A DNA stretch of 64,000 bases, taken from CAWGJF01 sp963715745. GTDB taxonomy: Bacteria; Bacteroidota; Ignavibacteria; Ignavibacteriales; Ignavibacteriaceae. Under the pieces are notes generated by a model that did no database searches, was not told where the DNA came from, and worked only from the letters and a program-made list of their open reading frames with translations. This document shows positions 1-9,439 of the stretch, one piece after another. The position numbers and the translations under genes were made by a program. The stretch spans positions 1,736,001-1,800,000 of the forward strand of contig OY970271.1 of the NCBI GenBank assembly GCA_963715745.1, written 5' to 3'. Positions within the stretch are counted from its first letter, which is position 1. Every line of letters begins with the position of its first letter.

Positions 1-27
1 AAGATTCCTCACTTCGTTCGGTATGAC
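1..27. repeat. Partial dispersed palindromic repeat (half arm)
   Basis: The window opens inside a motif that reads as a degraded half of the palindromic element at 1807-1897. It has an AAGATT-type arm followed by CTTCG and a terminal ATGAC. The rest lies outside the window, so identity rests only on similarity to the second copy. Confidence 0.4.
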
Positions 28-160
28 ACTTCAGTCTATATTTCAACCTCATATTTTGAAAGACTACCCATCCAAAGTGCAATAAAACTTCTTTGCTTCT
101 CTAAACTCAAAGCTTTAATTTTAATTTCTATTTTTCAGATATTTTTAACAGAGGATATTC

Positions 161-1795
161 ATGTCAAACGCATATTTTAAACCACCAATTCCAATAAACG
201 AACCAATAAAAACTTACAAACCCGGCAGCCTGGAAAGAGAAGAATTAAAGAAAAAATTAGCTGAACTAAAATCAAAACAGACCGAAGTTCCTTTAATAAT
301 CGGCGGTGAAGAAATTAAAACAGGCAACACCGAAGAAATGAGAATTCCTCATAACCACAAACATGTTCTGGGTGTTTATCATAAAGCCGGTAAAAAAGAA
401 GTTGATATGGCAATTGAAGCTGCCCTAGAAGCACGAAAAGAATGGGCTGAAATGCCGTGGGAGCAGAGAGTCTCTGTATTCTTAAAAATTGCTGATCTGC
501 TTGCTGGTCCGTGGCGCGCTACAATAAATGCAGCTACAATGCTTGGGCAGTCAAAAGTAATTCATCAGGCAGAGATTGACTCAGCTTGTGAGCTTATTGA
601 TTTTTACAGATTCAATTGTTACTTCATGACACAGTTAATGGAAGAGCAGCCATACTCGCCTAACGGAATGTGGAACCGTTCAGAATACAGACCGCTTGAA
701 GGATATGTTTTTGCAGTTACTCCATTTAACTTTACTTCAATTGCCGGAAACTTGCCGACTGCACCTGCTATTGTTGGCAATGTTAGTTTGTGGAAACCTG
801 CATCGAGTGCTGTTTATTCCGCTTACTGGTTGATGAAATTGTTTGAAGAAGCCGGGCTTCCGAAAGGAGTTATAAATTTTGTTCCTGGCTCCGGCGGACA
901 GGTTGGAACACCTGCAATGACAAATGCAAATCTTGCAGGTATTCATTTTACCGGTTCTACAGAAGTATTTCAGAATATGTGGAAAGTTATTTCTGACAAT
1001 CTTAAAAATATGAAATACTACCCAAGAATTGTTGGCGAGACTGGCGGTAAAGATTTTATCTTTGCGCATAATTCTGCTGATGTTGATGCGCTTGTAGTTG
1101 CAGCTCTTCGTGGTGCTTTTGAATATCAAGGACAGAAATGTTCTGCTGCATCCAGAATGTACATACCAAAATCAAGATGGGAAGAATTCAAAGAAAAATA
1201 TGTTGCTGAAGTTAAAAAGATTAAGATGGGAGATGTAGAAGATTTCACAAACTTCTTTTCTGCTGTTATTGACAGAGCTGCTTTCAATTCCATTACTGAG
1301 TATATAAAGTTTGCTAAGAATGCTAAAGATGCTGAGATCATTACAGGCGGGAATTTTGATGATTCAAAAGGATATTTTATTGAACCGACTACAATCGTAA
1401 CAACCAATCCAAAATTCAAAACAATGGAAGAAGAAATCTTCGGACCGGTGCTTACGATTTATGTTTATGATGATAATAAATTTGATGAAGCTTTAACTTT
1501 GTGCGATGAAACTTCTCCTTATGCTTTAACCGGATGTATCTGGGCACAGGATAGAAAAATGATTATTAAAATGTCTGATAAGCTAAGAAATGCTGCAGGA
1601 AATTTTTATATAAATGATAAACCTACTGCAGCAGTGGTTGGTCAGCAGCCATTTGGCGGAGGCAGGGCATCCGGCACAAACGATAAAGCAGGCAGTGCTA
1701 TGAATATGCTTCGCTGGATGACTGCCAGAACATTAAAGGAAACATTCGATCCTCCAAAAGACTGGCGTTATCCATTTATGAATGAAGATAAATAA
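161..1795 (+). CDS. pruA: L-glutamate gamma-semialdehyde (1-pyrroline-5-carboxylate) dehydrogenase
   Basis: A 544-residue NAD-dependent aldehyde dehydrogenase that oxidises glutamate semialdehyde/P5C to glutamate, the last step of proline degradation, in the cytoplasm. The N-terminal 45 residues and the LIIGGEEIKTGNT start of the ALDH fold are typical of the stand-alone P5C dehydrogenase family, and the length is as expected. The catalytic pair is visible: general base Glu near residue 293 (VGETGGKDF) and nucleophile Cys near 327 (YQGQKCSAASR). An AGAGGA ribosome binding site lies just before the ATG. No proline dehydrogenase gene is adjacent, so it is probably transcribed alone or with sucC downstream. 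Confidence 0.93.
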   Translation: MSNAYFKPPIPINEPIKTYKPGSLEREELKKKLAELKSKQTEVPLIIGGEEIKTGNTEEMRIPHNHKHVLGVYHKAGKKEVDMAIEAALEARKEWAEMPWEQRVSVFLKIADLLAGPWRATINAATMLGQSKVIHQAEIDSACELIDFYRFNCYFMTQLMEEQPYSPNGMWNRSEYRPLEGYVFAVTPFNFTSIAGNLPTAPAIVGNVSLWKPASSAVYSAYWLMKLFEEAGLPKGVINFVPGSGGQVGTPAMTNANLAGIHFTGSTEVFQNMWKVISDNLKNMKYYPRIVGETGGKDFIFAHNSADVDALVVAALRGAFEYQGQKCSAASRMYIPKSRWEEFKEKYVAEVKKIKMGDVEDFTNFFSAVIDRAAFNSITEYIKFAKNAKDAEIITGGNFDDSKGYFIEPTTIVTTNPKFKTMEEEIFGPVLTIYVYDDNKFDEALTLCDETSPYALTGCIWAQDRKMIIKMSDKLRNAAGNFYINDKPTAAVVGQQPFGGGRASGTNDKAGSAMNMLRWMTARTLKETFDPPKDWRYPFMNEDK

Positions 1796-1806
1796 AGTAT
1801 TGAAAA

Positions 1807-1897
1807 GTCATTTCGATCCTGACTTTGCGGGAGAGAAATCTTTTACTTTAAAAGAAAAAAGATTTCTCAGTCTGGCTTTGCCATCCTTCGAAATGAC
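1807..1897. repeat. Nested palindromic intergenic repeat
   Basis: A 91-bp imperfect palindrome between pruA and sucC. The outer arms are perfect 10-mers (GTCATTTCGA at 1807-1816, TCGAAATGAC at 1888-1897). The inner arms are perfect 12-mers (GAGAAATCTTTT at 1833-1844, AAAAGATTTCTC at 1857-1868). It could act as a terminator or an mRNA-stabilising hairpin. Its similarity to bases 1-27 suggests a dispersed REP/MITE-like repeat. Confidence 0.7.
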
Positions 1898-1929
1898 AAT
1901 TGTAAATTTTAATAATTTAAGGAAGTGTA

Positions 1930-3096
1930 ATGAAAATTCACGAATACCAGGCTAAAGAAATTTTAAGAAAATTCAACGTAGCTGTTCCAAAAGGAAAGGT
2001 TGCATTTAACAGTGAAGATGCTGTTAAGATTGCAAAAGAAGAAATTGGCGGGGAGGTTTGGGTTGTTAAAGCTCAAATTCACGCAGGCGGCAGAGGAAAA
2101 GGCGGCGGAGTTAAAGTTGCAAAGAATCTTCACGAAGTCTGGGAACTTTCAAACCAGATTCTTGGAATGACTCTCGTAACACATCAAACCGGACCTGAAG
2201 GGAAAATTGTTAAAAGATTATTGATTGAACAGGGAGTTAATATTGAACGCGAATTGTATGTCGGGATTACTTTGGACAGAGCAATTTCCAAAAACGTAGT
2301 GATGGTATCGACCGAAGGCGGAATGGAAATTGAAAAAGTAGCTGCCGAAACTCCTGAAAAAATAATTAAAGAAACAATCGAACCTGAAGTTGGAATGCAG
2401 CAATACCAGGCACGCAAGCTTGCTTTTGCTCTAGGATTAGAAGGACAGCAGCATAAAAATGCTGTTAAATTTTTATTAGCTCTTTATAAAGCTTACGAAA
2501 GTTCCGATGCTTCACTTGCCGAAATAAATCCGCTTGTTGTTACAAAAGAAGGTGATGTAATTGCACTCGATGCAAAAATGAATTTTGATGATAATGCACT
2601 TTACAGGCACAAAGATATTTTAGAATACCGCGATCTTGAAGAAGAAGATCCGCTCGAAGTTGAAGCATCAAAATATAATCTAAATTACATTAAGCTTGAT
2701 GGAAACGTCGGCTGTATGGTTAACGGGGCGGGACTTGCAATGGGAACAATGGATATTATAAAACTTGCAGGCGGCGAACCGGCAAACTTTCTTGATGTAG
2801 GCGGTGGAGCAAACAAAGAAACAGTTGCAAATGGATTTAAGATTATTCTTTCCGATCCGAATGTAAAAGCAATCCTAATAAACATTTTTGGTGGGATTGT
2901 GCGTTGCGACAGAGTTGCCCAGGGTGTAATTGATGCAACTAATGAAATGAACGTTACAGTGCCGATTGTTGTGAGACTTGAGGGCACAAATGCAGTTGAA
3001 GCAGGAGAACTTCTCAACAAATCAGGATTGAATTTTGAAGTTGCTTCAAGCCTGAAAGAAGCAGCGGAAAAAGTTACTTCAGTTTTAGCAACTTAA
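1930..3096 (+). CDS. sucC: Succinyl-CoA synthetase (ADP/GDP-forming) beta subunit
   Basis: A 388-residue protein, the normal SucC length. It couples succinyl-CoA hydrolysis to nucleotide phosphorylation in the TCA cycle as a heteromer with SucD. The N-terminal ATP-grasp domain starts MKIHEYQAKEILRKFNV and contains the Gly-rich loop GGRGKGGGVK. The NPLVVTKEGDVIALDAK segment carries metal-binding residues. The C-terminal CoA-ligase domain contains GNVGCMVNGAGLAM and the NIFGGIVRCD motif. An AAGGAAG ribosome binding site precedes the ATG. sucD is not next to it, so the subunits are encoded apart. Confidence 0.95.
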   Translation: MKIHEYQAKEILRKFNVAVPKGKVAFNSEDAVKIAKEEIGGEVWVVKAQIHAGGRGKGGGVKVAKNLHEVWELSNQILGMTLVTHQTGPEGKIVKRLLIEQGVNIERELYVGITLDRAISKNVVMVSTEGGMEIEKVAAETPEKIIKETIEPEVGMQQYQARKLAFALGLEGQQHKNAVKFLLALYKAYESSDASLAEINPLVVTKEGDVIALDAKMNFDDNALYRHKDILEYRDLEEEDPLEVEASKYNLNYIKLDGNVGCMVNGAGLAMGTMDIIKLAGGEPANFLDVGGGANKETVANGFKIILSDPNVKAILINIFGGIVRCDRVAQGVIDATNEMNVTVPIVVRLEGTNAVEAGELLNKSGLNFEVASSLKEAAEKVTSVLAT

Positions 3097-3117
3097 TAAC
3101 TTTATTACATCATTACT

Positions 3118-3147
3118 GAAAAACCGTATCGTGTTACGGCTTTTTTC
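3118..3147 (+). terminator. Rho-independent terminator after sucC
   Basis: The stem CCGTA / TACGG around a short loop is followed by a run of T (GGCTTTTTTC), about 25 bases after the sucC stop codon. This is a standard intrinsic terminator on the plus strand. Confidence 0.8.
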
Positions 3148-3246
3148 TTAATAAATTCTTCCTTTTTAAGCAAGCATAATTCATGTTGCATTTAAGATAT
3201 ATTAGTAATACATTTTCCCAACTTTTTGAACTGATTTGGAGAATTA

Positions 3247-4665
3247 ATGTCGGTTTTTGATTCGGATTACAACGAGGACGATCTTTTCGAATTTTCTGCA
3301 AAAAGTCCACGTGAAGAAATTGATGAATGCAAAGAGTTGCTTCGACGAGGGGATATTTACAATTCTGTGGAAAAGATTGAAAATACCATCCAGATTTGTA
3401 TAGATAATGAACTTAATGAAGACGGTTTATTTCTTGCCAATAGTCTGCTTGAAATTGCCCCATATAACTCAGAATTGTGGATAAGAAAAGGTTTATTGCT
3501 TAACGCACTATTTAAATTCGAAGAAGCAATAGACTGTTTCAATCATGCTTTATCTTTAAATCCTTCTGATTCTGAAGCAATAGTTGACCGATCAATTGCA
3601 GAAGAAAATCTCGGACTTCTCGAACAGGCTGAAGATTCTCTAAGATCGGCGTTGCAAATGGATCCCACAAATGAAGATGCACTTTACAGTCTTGGAATAA
3701 TTTTGCAAAGAAAAGAAGAATACAAAGAAGCTATTAATTGTTTTATGCAGGTAATTGAAAAAGATCCTGAGTATTCGGAAGCATATTATGAACTTGGTTT
3801 CTGTTATGAAAATTTGGAAGAATTTGATTCTGCGTTAGAAGCTTATGATAAGTTCTTAGATTACGAACCTTACAGTCCAAATGGTTGGTATAACCGGGGA
3901 GTTGTACTAGTCAAGCTTCAAAGATATGAGCAGGCTTTAAACAGTTATGATCTTGCACTCTCAATAAAAGAAAATTTTACAAGTGCATGGTTTAATAAGG
4001 GAAATCTTCTTACCGAATTAAACCGTTTTAGTGAAGCACTTGAGTGTTTTAAGAAAGCCCATGCTCTGGATATGTTTGACGAAGAAACCTGCTTTAACAT
4101 TGCAAATCTCTATGAAGAACTTGGTGATGTTCAGCAGGCGATAAAATATTATAATGAAGCAATAAAGCTTAATGATGAATATTATGAAGCTTATCTTTCA
4201 CGCGGATATTGTTATGACTCAACAGGAAAGTTTCAGCTTGCTTTAAAAGATTTTAACAAAGCTATTTCTCTTTCAAGTGATAATGTTGAAGCCTGGTATG
4301 CAAAAGCCGATCTTGAATATTCACTTGGTAATTTAAAGGAATCAGTTCGAAGTTATATCCAGGCTTTAATAATCTATCCTGATAATTATGATATCTGGTA
4401 CACACTTGCTGAAACATATATTGAGATGGGGGATTGGTTAAATGCGCTTAAGGCGTTCAGCCAGTGTTCAAGAGTAAAACCGGAAGATGCGAATTCAATG
4501 TACGGCAAAGCAAAAGTGAATTTTATTTTGAGCAGAACAGAAGAAGCAATTGAATGTCTGAAAATTGCTTTCAAGCTTGATCCGGGAATTCAAAATGAAT
4601 TTGAAAATGAATACCCGGAAATAAAATCATCAAAACTCTTTAAAAAACTTTTAGGAGAAAACTAG
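3247..4665 (+). CDS. Tetratricopeptide-repeat protein
   Basis: A 472-residue acidic protein made almost wholly of TPR units. After a short N-terminal acidic segment (about residues 1-25), roughly eleven 34-residue repeats run to the end, with recognisable consensus pieces such as YYELGFCYENLEEFDSALEA and NPSDSEA. There is no signal peptide or membrane segment, so it is probably a cytoplasmic scaffold. The start follows GGAGAATTA and is well placed. The gene is followed within 63 bp by aroE in the same direction, with a hairpin between them (4681-4701). The specific partner cannot be read from the sequence. Confidence 0.85.
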   Translation: MSVFDSDYNEDDLFEFSAKSPREEIDECKELLRRGDIYNSVEKIENTIQICIDNELNEDGLFLANSLLEIAPYNSELWIRKGLLLNALFKFEEAIDCFNHALSLNPSDSEAIVDRSIAEENLGLLEQAEDSLRSALQMDPTNEDALYSLGIILQRKEEYKEAINCFMQVIEKDPEYSEAYYELGFCYENLEEFDSALEAYDKFLDYEPYSPNGWYNRGVVLVKLQRYEQALNSYDLALSIKENFTSAWFNKGNLLTELNRFSEALECFKKAHALDMFDEETCFNIANLYEELGDVQQAIKYYNEAIKLNDEYYEAYLSRGYCYDSTGKFQLALKDFNKAISLSSDNVEAWYAKADLEYSLGNLKESVRSYIQALIIYPDNYDIWYTLAETYIEMGDWLNALKAFSQCSRVKPEDANSMYGKAKVNFILSRTEEAIECLKIAFKLDPGIQNEFENEYPEIKSSKLFKKLLGEN

Positions 4666-4680
4666 TACTAATATGTTTTC

Positions 4681-4701
4681 TTTCTGCAGATGAGGGCAGA
4701 A
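4681..4701 (+). repeat. Short hairpin between TPR gene and aroE
   Basis: TTTCTGC (4681-4687) pairs with GCAGAAA (4695-4701). There is no clear T tract after it, so it may be a weak terminator or an attenuating structure. Confidence 0.35.
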
Positions 4702-4728
4702 AATCCGGATACAATTCTCTGAAATTTT

Positions 4729-5601
4729 ATGAGAGACTCTTTTAATTCAAATACAATACTTACAGGTTTAATCGGGCACCCGATAAAGCAATCCTTCTCA
4801 CCTTTTATTCAAAATGTAGCATTTGAATTGAAAAGCATGGATTATTTGTACCTGCCATTTGACATTCCACCGGCAAATCTGAAAAATGCGTTAAGCGGTT
4901 CCGTTGCTTTAGGCATTAGAGGATTCAATGTAACAATTCCGCATAAAGAAAGAATAATAGAATTTCTTGATTCACTTTCTGAAGAAGCAGCAATGATAGG
5001 TGCTGTTAATACAGTAGTTAATGATCATGGAAAATTAATCGGTTACAATACTGACGTTACCGGTGTTATAGAATCTCTTATGCCTTTTAAAGATGAAATT
5101 GCAGGATCAATTGTAAGTGTTGTTGGAGCGGGTGGAGGAGCCCGTGCCGTAATTTATGCTTTGATCAGACACTTTAAACCAATGGAAATAAACCTGATTA
5201 ACAGGACCGAAGAGCGTGCACTTGTTTTACAGAATTATTTCTCTACAAAAATGAAATATGACTCCTTTAAATATTTTGAACTATTTCCGCCGGACAATGT
5301 AAAGATTTTGAAGAACTCAAAACTGATTATTAATACAACTTCTGTTGGGATGTTTCCTGATGTGAATGATACCATAACTGAGCTGGAAGAATCTTTCAAC
5401 AACAAACAAATCGTCTTCGATATAATTTATAATCCACCCGATTCTAAATTGCTCAAAACCGCTGCAAGAAGCGGTGCTACGGTTTTTGGCGGGGTAAAAA
5501 TGTTTATTCAGCAGGCAGCAAAATCTTTTGAACTCTGGACTGGTGAGCAAATGCCTGTCGATGAAGTTACCAAATCTCTTGAACTTTATATGGCAAAATA
5601 A
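4729..5601 (+). CDS. aroE: Shikimate 5-dehydrogenase
   Basis: A 290-residue NADPH-dependent enzyme that reduces 3-dehydroshikimate to shikimate in aromatic amino-acid synthesis. The N-terminal substrate domain shows GHPIKQSFSP and NVTIPHK with catalytic Lys near 73, and GYNTDVTG with Asp near 109. The nucleotide-binding loop GAGGGAR lies near 133-139, followed by NRTEERA, which fits NADP(H). The C-terminal helix FGGVKMFIQQAAKSFELWTG is diagnostic of AroE. The length is normal. Confidence 0.95.
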   Translation: MRDSFNSNTILTGLIGHPIKQSFSPFIQNVAFELKSMDYLYLPFDIPPANLKNALSGSVALGIRGFNVTIPHKERIIEFLDSLSEEAAMIGAVNTVVNDHGKLIGYNTDVTGVIESLMPFKDEIAGSIVSVVGAGGGARAVIYALIRHFKPMEINLINRTEERALVLQNYFSTKMKYDSFKYFELFPPDNVKILKNSKLIINTTSVGMFPDVNDTITELEESFNNKQIVFDIIYNPPDSKLLKTAARSGATVFGGVKMFIQQAAKSFELWTGEQMPVDEVTKSLELYMAK

Positions 5602-5984
5602 TTAAAAGAATTTCCTGCCACTATTCTCAATTTATTCATTACTCACCTATTTACTAAAGGGTCTTGGAAAAACACTTATTATCCTCGTAAAGAAAATAGT
5701 TTAATTGCTATTTAAGGTTGGTCTTTATACAAATTTATTTGGCATATTTTTTACTCTCTCTCTGGCGGAGAAAAAAGATGGTGATTTTATCCTGCCGTCT
5801 TTTTATTCTCCCTTATGAAGTTTTATCGTCATTCTCCAAAACAAAGGCAAGTATACAAAAACAGAAATTCTTTTTCTTCCCTACAGGTTTTACATAGTTT
5901 AGAAAATAAAACTGTAATTCTGAACTGGTTTCAGAATCTGGCATTATTTCTTTCCCTAACTATTTTATTAAAAAGGTAATAAAG
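5602..5984. other. Intergenic region, 383 bp, no gene seen
   Basis: An AT-rich stretch between aroE and a split FG-GAP gene. No coding region, tRNA or known RNA motif was recognised. One imperfect inverted repeat is present: GGAGAAAAAAGA from 5767 with TCTTTTTATTCTCC ending at 5811. It could terminate aroE transcription or be a leader structure for the downstream gene. Confidence 0.5.
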
Positions 5985-6248
5985 ATGATGTTAAAAGTTA
6001 TTTGTGTGTCGTTGTTAGCCGTTAGTTGTTTTTCTCTTGCACAAAACAGGTATGAAACAAGAGAAGAAAAACTTGAACAGTTAAAAACAAGGACTGATAT
6101 CAAAGTAACTGAAATTCAGAAGAATATTTTAAAATTAGAATACCCAAACGGCAAAGTACTGTACAAAAACATTGGAGATTACAAGTATCCAGAATCCAGA
6201 ATACTCCCCGACCTACGACAGCAAAATAATAGACCTTACAACTATTGA
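5985..6248 (+). CDS. N-terminal part of a frameshifted secreted FG-GAP/T9SS protein
   Basis: An 87-residue open frame that begins with a clear signal peptide (MMLKVICVSLLAVSCFSLAQ) and continues with a charged exported segment (YETREEKLEQLKTRTDIKVT). It lacks a complete domain and overlaps the next frame by 77 bp. A 7-bp tandem duplication at 6189-6202 shifts the frame by +1. Without one copy, this piece reads straight into the 6172-7728 frame, giving one secreted protein of roughly 580 residues. The entry is therefore the 5' part of a split gene, not an independent gene. Confidence 0.75.
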   Translation: MMLKVICVSLLAVSCFSLAQNRYETREEKLEQLKTRTDIKVTEIQKNILKLEYPNGKVLYKNIGDYKYPESRILPDLRQQNNRPYNY

Positions 6249-7728
6249 TACAACTCTTTATTACCAGAAATACAGCTTCTGGCAGGAAGTACCGCTCGGT
6301 AATTATCCCATTTTGCTTGTCGGCGATCTAAACAATAACGACCTCCCTGAAATATATGGACAAATGAAGGATTATACTTCTGATTACAGTGATATTACAA
6401 TATTCGAGGAAAATGAACAGGGTGGCTTTGATTCTGTTTATTGCTATGATAGTACAATTATAGCAAGGTCAATTTTTGATGTTGATAGGGATGGAGGAGA
6501 AGAACTCTTACTTGGTAGTAATAGTATATTATCGCAATATCCGGGAAATAGTTATTTGTTTTATAACAAACAATCGGATTCATCCTTAGCCACACAATTA
6601 TCCTTCATATTTTACATTAATGGCGGGCATCAGGAAAACAACTACTTCGGGGATTGGGATGGAGATGATTATACCGATTGGATCTTCGTTAATTTATTTG
6701 GTGGGCCTACAAATAGCATTAACATCTACGAGTTCAATCCATTCAACAATTATTTTGATTCGGTATATTTCTATGACTTAAATAATAGCCCATATGGTGG
6801 ATTTGCAATTGGAGATTTTGATCAAGATGGGAAATCAGAATTCCTTGGGGGTAGCATTGAAGGAAATGTAGTGTCAATTGAAAATAACGGCGATAATAGT
6901 TATGGCGTAAACTGGAATGGTTCGGTTGAGACATACAATGCTTATTTAGCAACACAGACAAATGATCTGGACGGAAATGGGAAGGATGAAATCTGGATTG
7001 CCGGAGACGCTTTTTATAACGGTGTGGGAATTACAAGAATAACAATTTTCGAATCTTATGGGAATGACAACTATCAGGTTGTTGGAAGAATTGATTTAGT
7101 CGGGATTTTCTCTTTCTATGCGGGAAATATTCAGGCTATTGATGTTGACAAAGATGGAATAGATGAGATGATGATTTGCATTGAACAGACTGTGTTGATC
7201 TTAAAATTCAATGGGAGCCAGAATCATCAAACTTATGAGCTGTTTTACTTCAAGCAGAATGATCTTGCCCTTGCAGGCAGGAACAGTGTTTATTACGGTG
7301 CTACTATGTATGATCTTACCAATGATGGCAAAGAGGAAATTATCATAAATCTGGACGACGTAATACAGAATGTTGGACTAAGGTTATTCTCATTTATTTA
7401 TAAGCCGGAGTTTGCTATTGGTGTCGATGATGATTCCTCCCCACATCCGAATGACTTTCATCTGTATACTAATTACCCGAATCCATTTAACCCAGCGACT
7501 AAAATAAAATTTGATCTTCCTGTATATTCAAATGTATCGCTTAAAGTTTATGATCTTTTAGGGAAAGAAATAACAACGCTGTTAGATAAAGAACTATCTC
7601 CCGGCAATTATACAATTAACTGGGAAGCAAAGGACAGTAATGGTCAATTACTTCCTTCAGGTGTGTATTTAATAAGGATGGTAGCAGACAAATACATACA
7701 AACAATTAAAGCTTTGTTACTTAAATAA
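6172..7728 (+). CDS. C-terminal part of a frameshifted FG-GAP-repeat T9SS cargo protein
   Basis: A 518-residue frame (nominal TTG start, which is not a credible natural start). Several FG-GAP/VCBS-like calcium-binding loops are visible, for example DLNNNDLPE, DVDRDGGEE, DFDQDGKSE, DLDGNGKDE and DVDKDGIDE. It ends with the T9SS type A sorting domain (NYPNPFNPATKIKFDLP to the last ALLLK). It has no signal peptide of its own; that is encoded in the 5985-6248 frame upstream, across a 7-bp duplication. The intact protein would be a beta-propeller surface protein exported by Sec and then T9SS. Confidence 0.8.
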   Translation: MEITSIQNPEYSPTYDSKIIDLTTIDTTLYYQKYSFWQEVPLGNYPILLVGDLNNNDLPEIYGQMKDYTSDYSDITIFEENEQGGFDSVYCYDSTIIARSIFDVDRDGGEELLLGSNSILSQYPGNSYLFYNKQSDSSLATQLSFIFYINGGHQENNYFGDWDGDDYTDWIFVNLFGGPTNSINIYEFNPFNNYFDSVYFYDLNNSPYGGFAIGDFDQDGKSEFLGGSIEGNVVSIENNGDNSYGVNWNGSVETYNAYLATQTNDLDGNGKDEIWIAGDAFYNGVGITRITIFESYGNDNYQVVGRIDLVGIFSFYAGNIQAIDVDKDGIDEMMICIEQTVLILKFNGSQNHQTYELFYFKQNDLALAGRNSVYYGATMYDLTNDGKEEIIINLDDVIQNVGLRLFSFIYKPEFAIGVDDDSSPHPNDFHLYTNYPNPFNPATKIKFDLPVYSNVSLKVYDLLGKEITTLLDKELSPGNYTINWEAKDSNGQLLPSGVYLIRMVADKYIQTIKALLLK

Positions 7729-7756
7729 CTTTCTAAAATTTTAAGGAGTTAAAAAA

Positions 7757-8095
7757 ATGAGAAAGATATTTTTCTTTTTAGTTTTATTCTGTTCTCTTGC
7801 ATTAGGGCAAGGATGGAATAGCACAGTTACAACATCCATTAATGAACCAAATGTTGTGAAGATGGATTTATTTACCAATAAGGATGGTAATCATATAGTA
7901 GTTCAGAACTCAAATACTTCAAATTCAATAAAGTATTATTTTATTAACTCTTCAGGTGCTTTAATCAGAAGTGCAACAATTGAAACATCCTCGAACGCTG
8001 AACTCCCCTGTATTTCCGGAGATAACGATAAAGTATATATTGTTTATAAATTGGGAAGTAACTTAAAGTTCAGAAAGACAACAAATGCTGGTTAA
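7757..8095 (+). CDS. Short secreted protein, possibly a truncated BNR-type surface protein
   Basis: A 112-residue protein with a strong ribosome binding site (AAGGAG) and a signal peptide (MRKIFFFLVLFCSLALGQ). The mature part looks like the first blades of a BNR/sialidase-like propeller (NKDGNHIVVQNS, ISGDNDKVYIVYK). It stops right after FRKTTNAG, where such repeats normally continue into a Gly-Trp segment. It has no T9SS domain. It is probably a 3'-truncated remnant of a larger cargo gene, although a short secreted protein cannot be excluded. Confidence 0.6.
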   Translation: MRKIFFFLVLFCSLALGQGWNSTVTTSINEPNVVKMDLFTNKDGNHIVVQNSNTSNSIKYYFINSSGALIRSATIETSSNAELPCISGDNDKVYIVYKLGSNLKFRKTTNAG

Positions 8096-8111
8096 ATAAT
8101 TAATTTGAAAT

Positions 8112-8136
8112 TGTGTCCCCTTAAAAGCGGAGACAC
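8112..8136. terminator. Hairpin between convergent genes
   Basis: TGTGTC near 8112 pairs with GACACA near 8131, with further partial pairing inside. It lies between the plus-strand short secreted gene and the minus-strand aminotransferase, so it may end transcription from either side. Confidence 0.45.
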
Positions 8137-8162
8137 ATATTAAAATATAATAGAATAATTCA

Positions 8163-9353
8163 TTATTGTAATTTTGCCAGTGCTTTCTTCAACCTGTAAA
8201 CTGCTTCCTTTAAATTTTCCATAGATGTTGCATAAGAAATTCTGAGATAACCTTCTGCACCAAACGCACTTCCCGGTACAACAGCTATATGAGCTTCATA
8301 AAGCAAGTGCATTGCAAAATCAAATGAAGAATCTACCTTTAAAACCTTTGAAGCTTTATGCAGATAGTGTGAGATATTTGGGAACAAATAAAATGCACCT
8401 TCAGGCTTGTAACATTTTATCCCTTCAATGTTCATCAGTTCATTATAAAGATATTCTCTTCTTTTTTTGAATTCATCAAGCATTTCGGTTATTACATATT
8501 GCGGTCCCGTCAAAGCTTCCAAAGCTGCTGCCTGTGAAATTGAAGATGCATGTGATGTGCTGTGACTTTGAATTTTGTTCATTGCATTAATTACATTTTC
8601 ATTTGCTGCAGTGTAGCCGACTCTCCAGCCGGTCATTGAGTAGGCCTTGGATATTCCGTTTATCAGGATAATCCTGTTTCTAAGTTCAGGAGCTATGGTA
8701 GCAAAACTTACAAATTCAAAATCATCATAAACCAGTTTTTCATATATCTCATCTGAAATAATATAGAAATTTCCTTCACTACAAACTTTTGCTAATTCAA
8801 TTAACTCATCTTTTGTATAAGCTGAACCGGTTGGATTTGAAGGATTGCAAAGAATTATTGCCTTGGTTTTTGGTGTAATAGTTTTAGCCAGCTGTTTAGC
8901 AGAAATTTTAAAACCCGATTCATCATTTGTATCAATTACAACAGCTTTACCCTGCGCCATACTTACCATTGCCGGATATGAGACCCAGTAAGGTGCAGGA
9001 ATAATAACTTCATCTCCTGGGTTAACAACCGACATAACGGCATTGTAAACAGATTGCTTTGCGCCGTTTGAAACAATTATTTCATTTATTTTGTACTCGA
9101 GATGATTATCCCTTTTAAGTTTAGCAGCAATAGCAGTTCTGAGCTCCACAGTTCCTGAGTTGATTGTGTATTTGGTTTTATTTTCATCAATTCCTCTTTT
9201 TCCGGCTTCTTTAATATTTTGAGGAGTAGGGAAGTCTGGTTCACCCATACTTAAATTAATAACGTCAACTCCTTCAGCCTTAAGCTTTTTAGCTTCTGCA
9301 GCAACCATCATAGTTGCAGATGCCCCTATCTGATGCACTCTGTCAGCTAACAA
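8163..9353 (-). CDS. aspC: Aspartate aminotransferase-type class I aminotransferase
   Basis: A 396-residue PLP enzyme that transfers the amino group between aspartate (or a related donor) and 2-oxoglutarate. The PLP lysine is near residue 236 (INGISKAYSMTGWRVG), with the supporting NPSNPTG loop near 170 and DEIYEKL near 201-207. The arginine that binds the substrate carboxylate lies in YLRISYATS near the end. Length and motif set match the thermophilic-type (Ibeta) aspartate aminotransferases. The substrate is inferred from family resemblance. A second, more distant paralogue lies at 15400-16617. Confidence 0.87.
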   Translation of the reverse strand: MLADRVHQIGASATMMVAAEAKKLKAEGVDVINLSMGEPDFPTPQNIKEAGKRGIDENKTKYTINSGTVELRTAIAAKLKRDNHLEYKINEIIVSNGAKQSVYNAVMSVVNPGDEVIIPAPYWVSYPAMVSMAQGKAVVIDTNDESGFKISAKQLAKTITPKTKAIILCNPSNPTGSAYTKDELIELAKVCSEGNFYIISDEIYEKLVYDDFEFVSFATIAPELRNRIILINGISKAYSMTGWRVGYTAANENVINAMNKIQSHSTSHASSISQAAALEALTGPQYVITEMLDEFKKRREYLYNELMNIEGIKCYKPEGAFYLFPNISHYLHKASKVLKVDSSFDFAMHLLYEAHIAVVPGSAFGAEGYLRISYATSMENLKEAVYRLKKALAKLQ

Positions 9354-9439
9354 ATCTATACCTCAATAAAATGGGGAAAATTTTTTTTGATTGGAGTGGA
9401 AGTTAAGTGTTAGAAATCTTTTTTCAAAAAGATTAGTGA

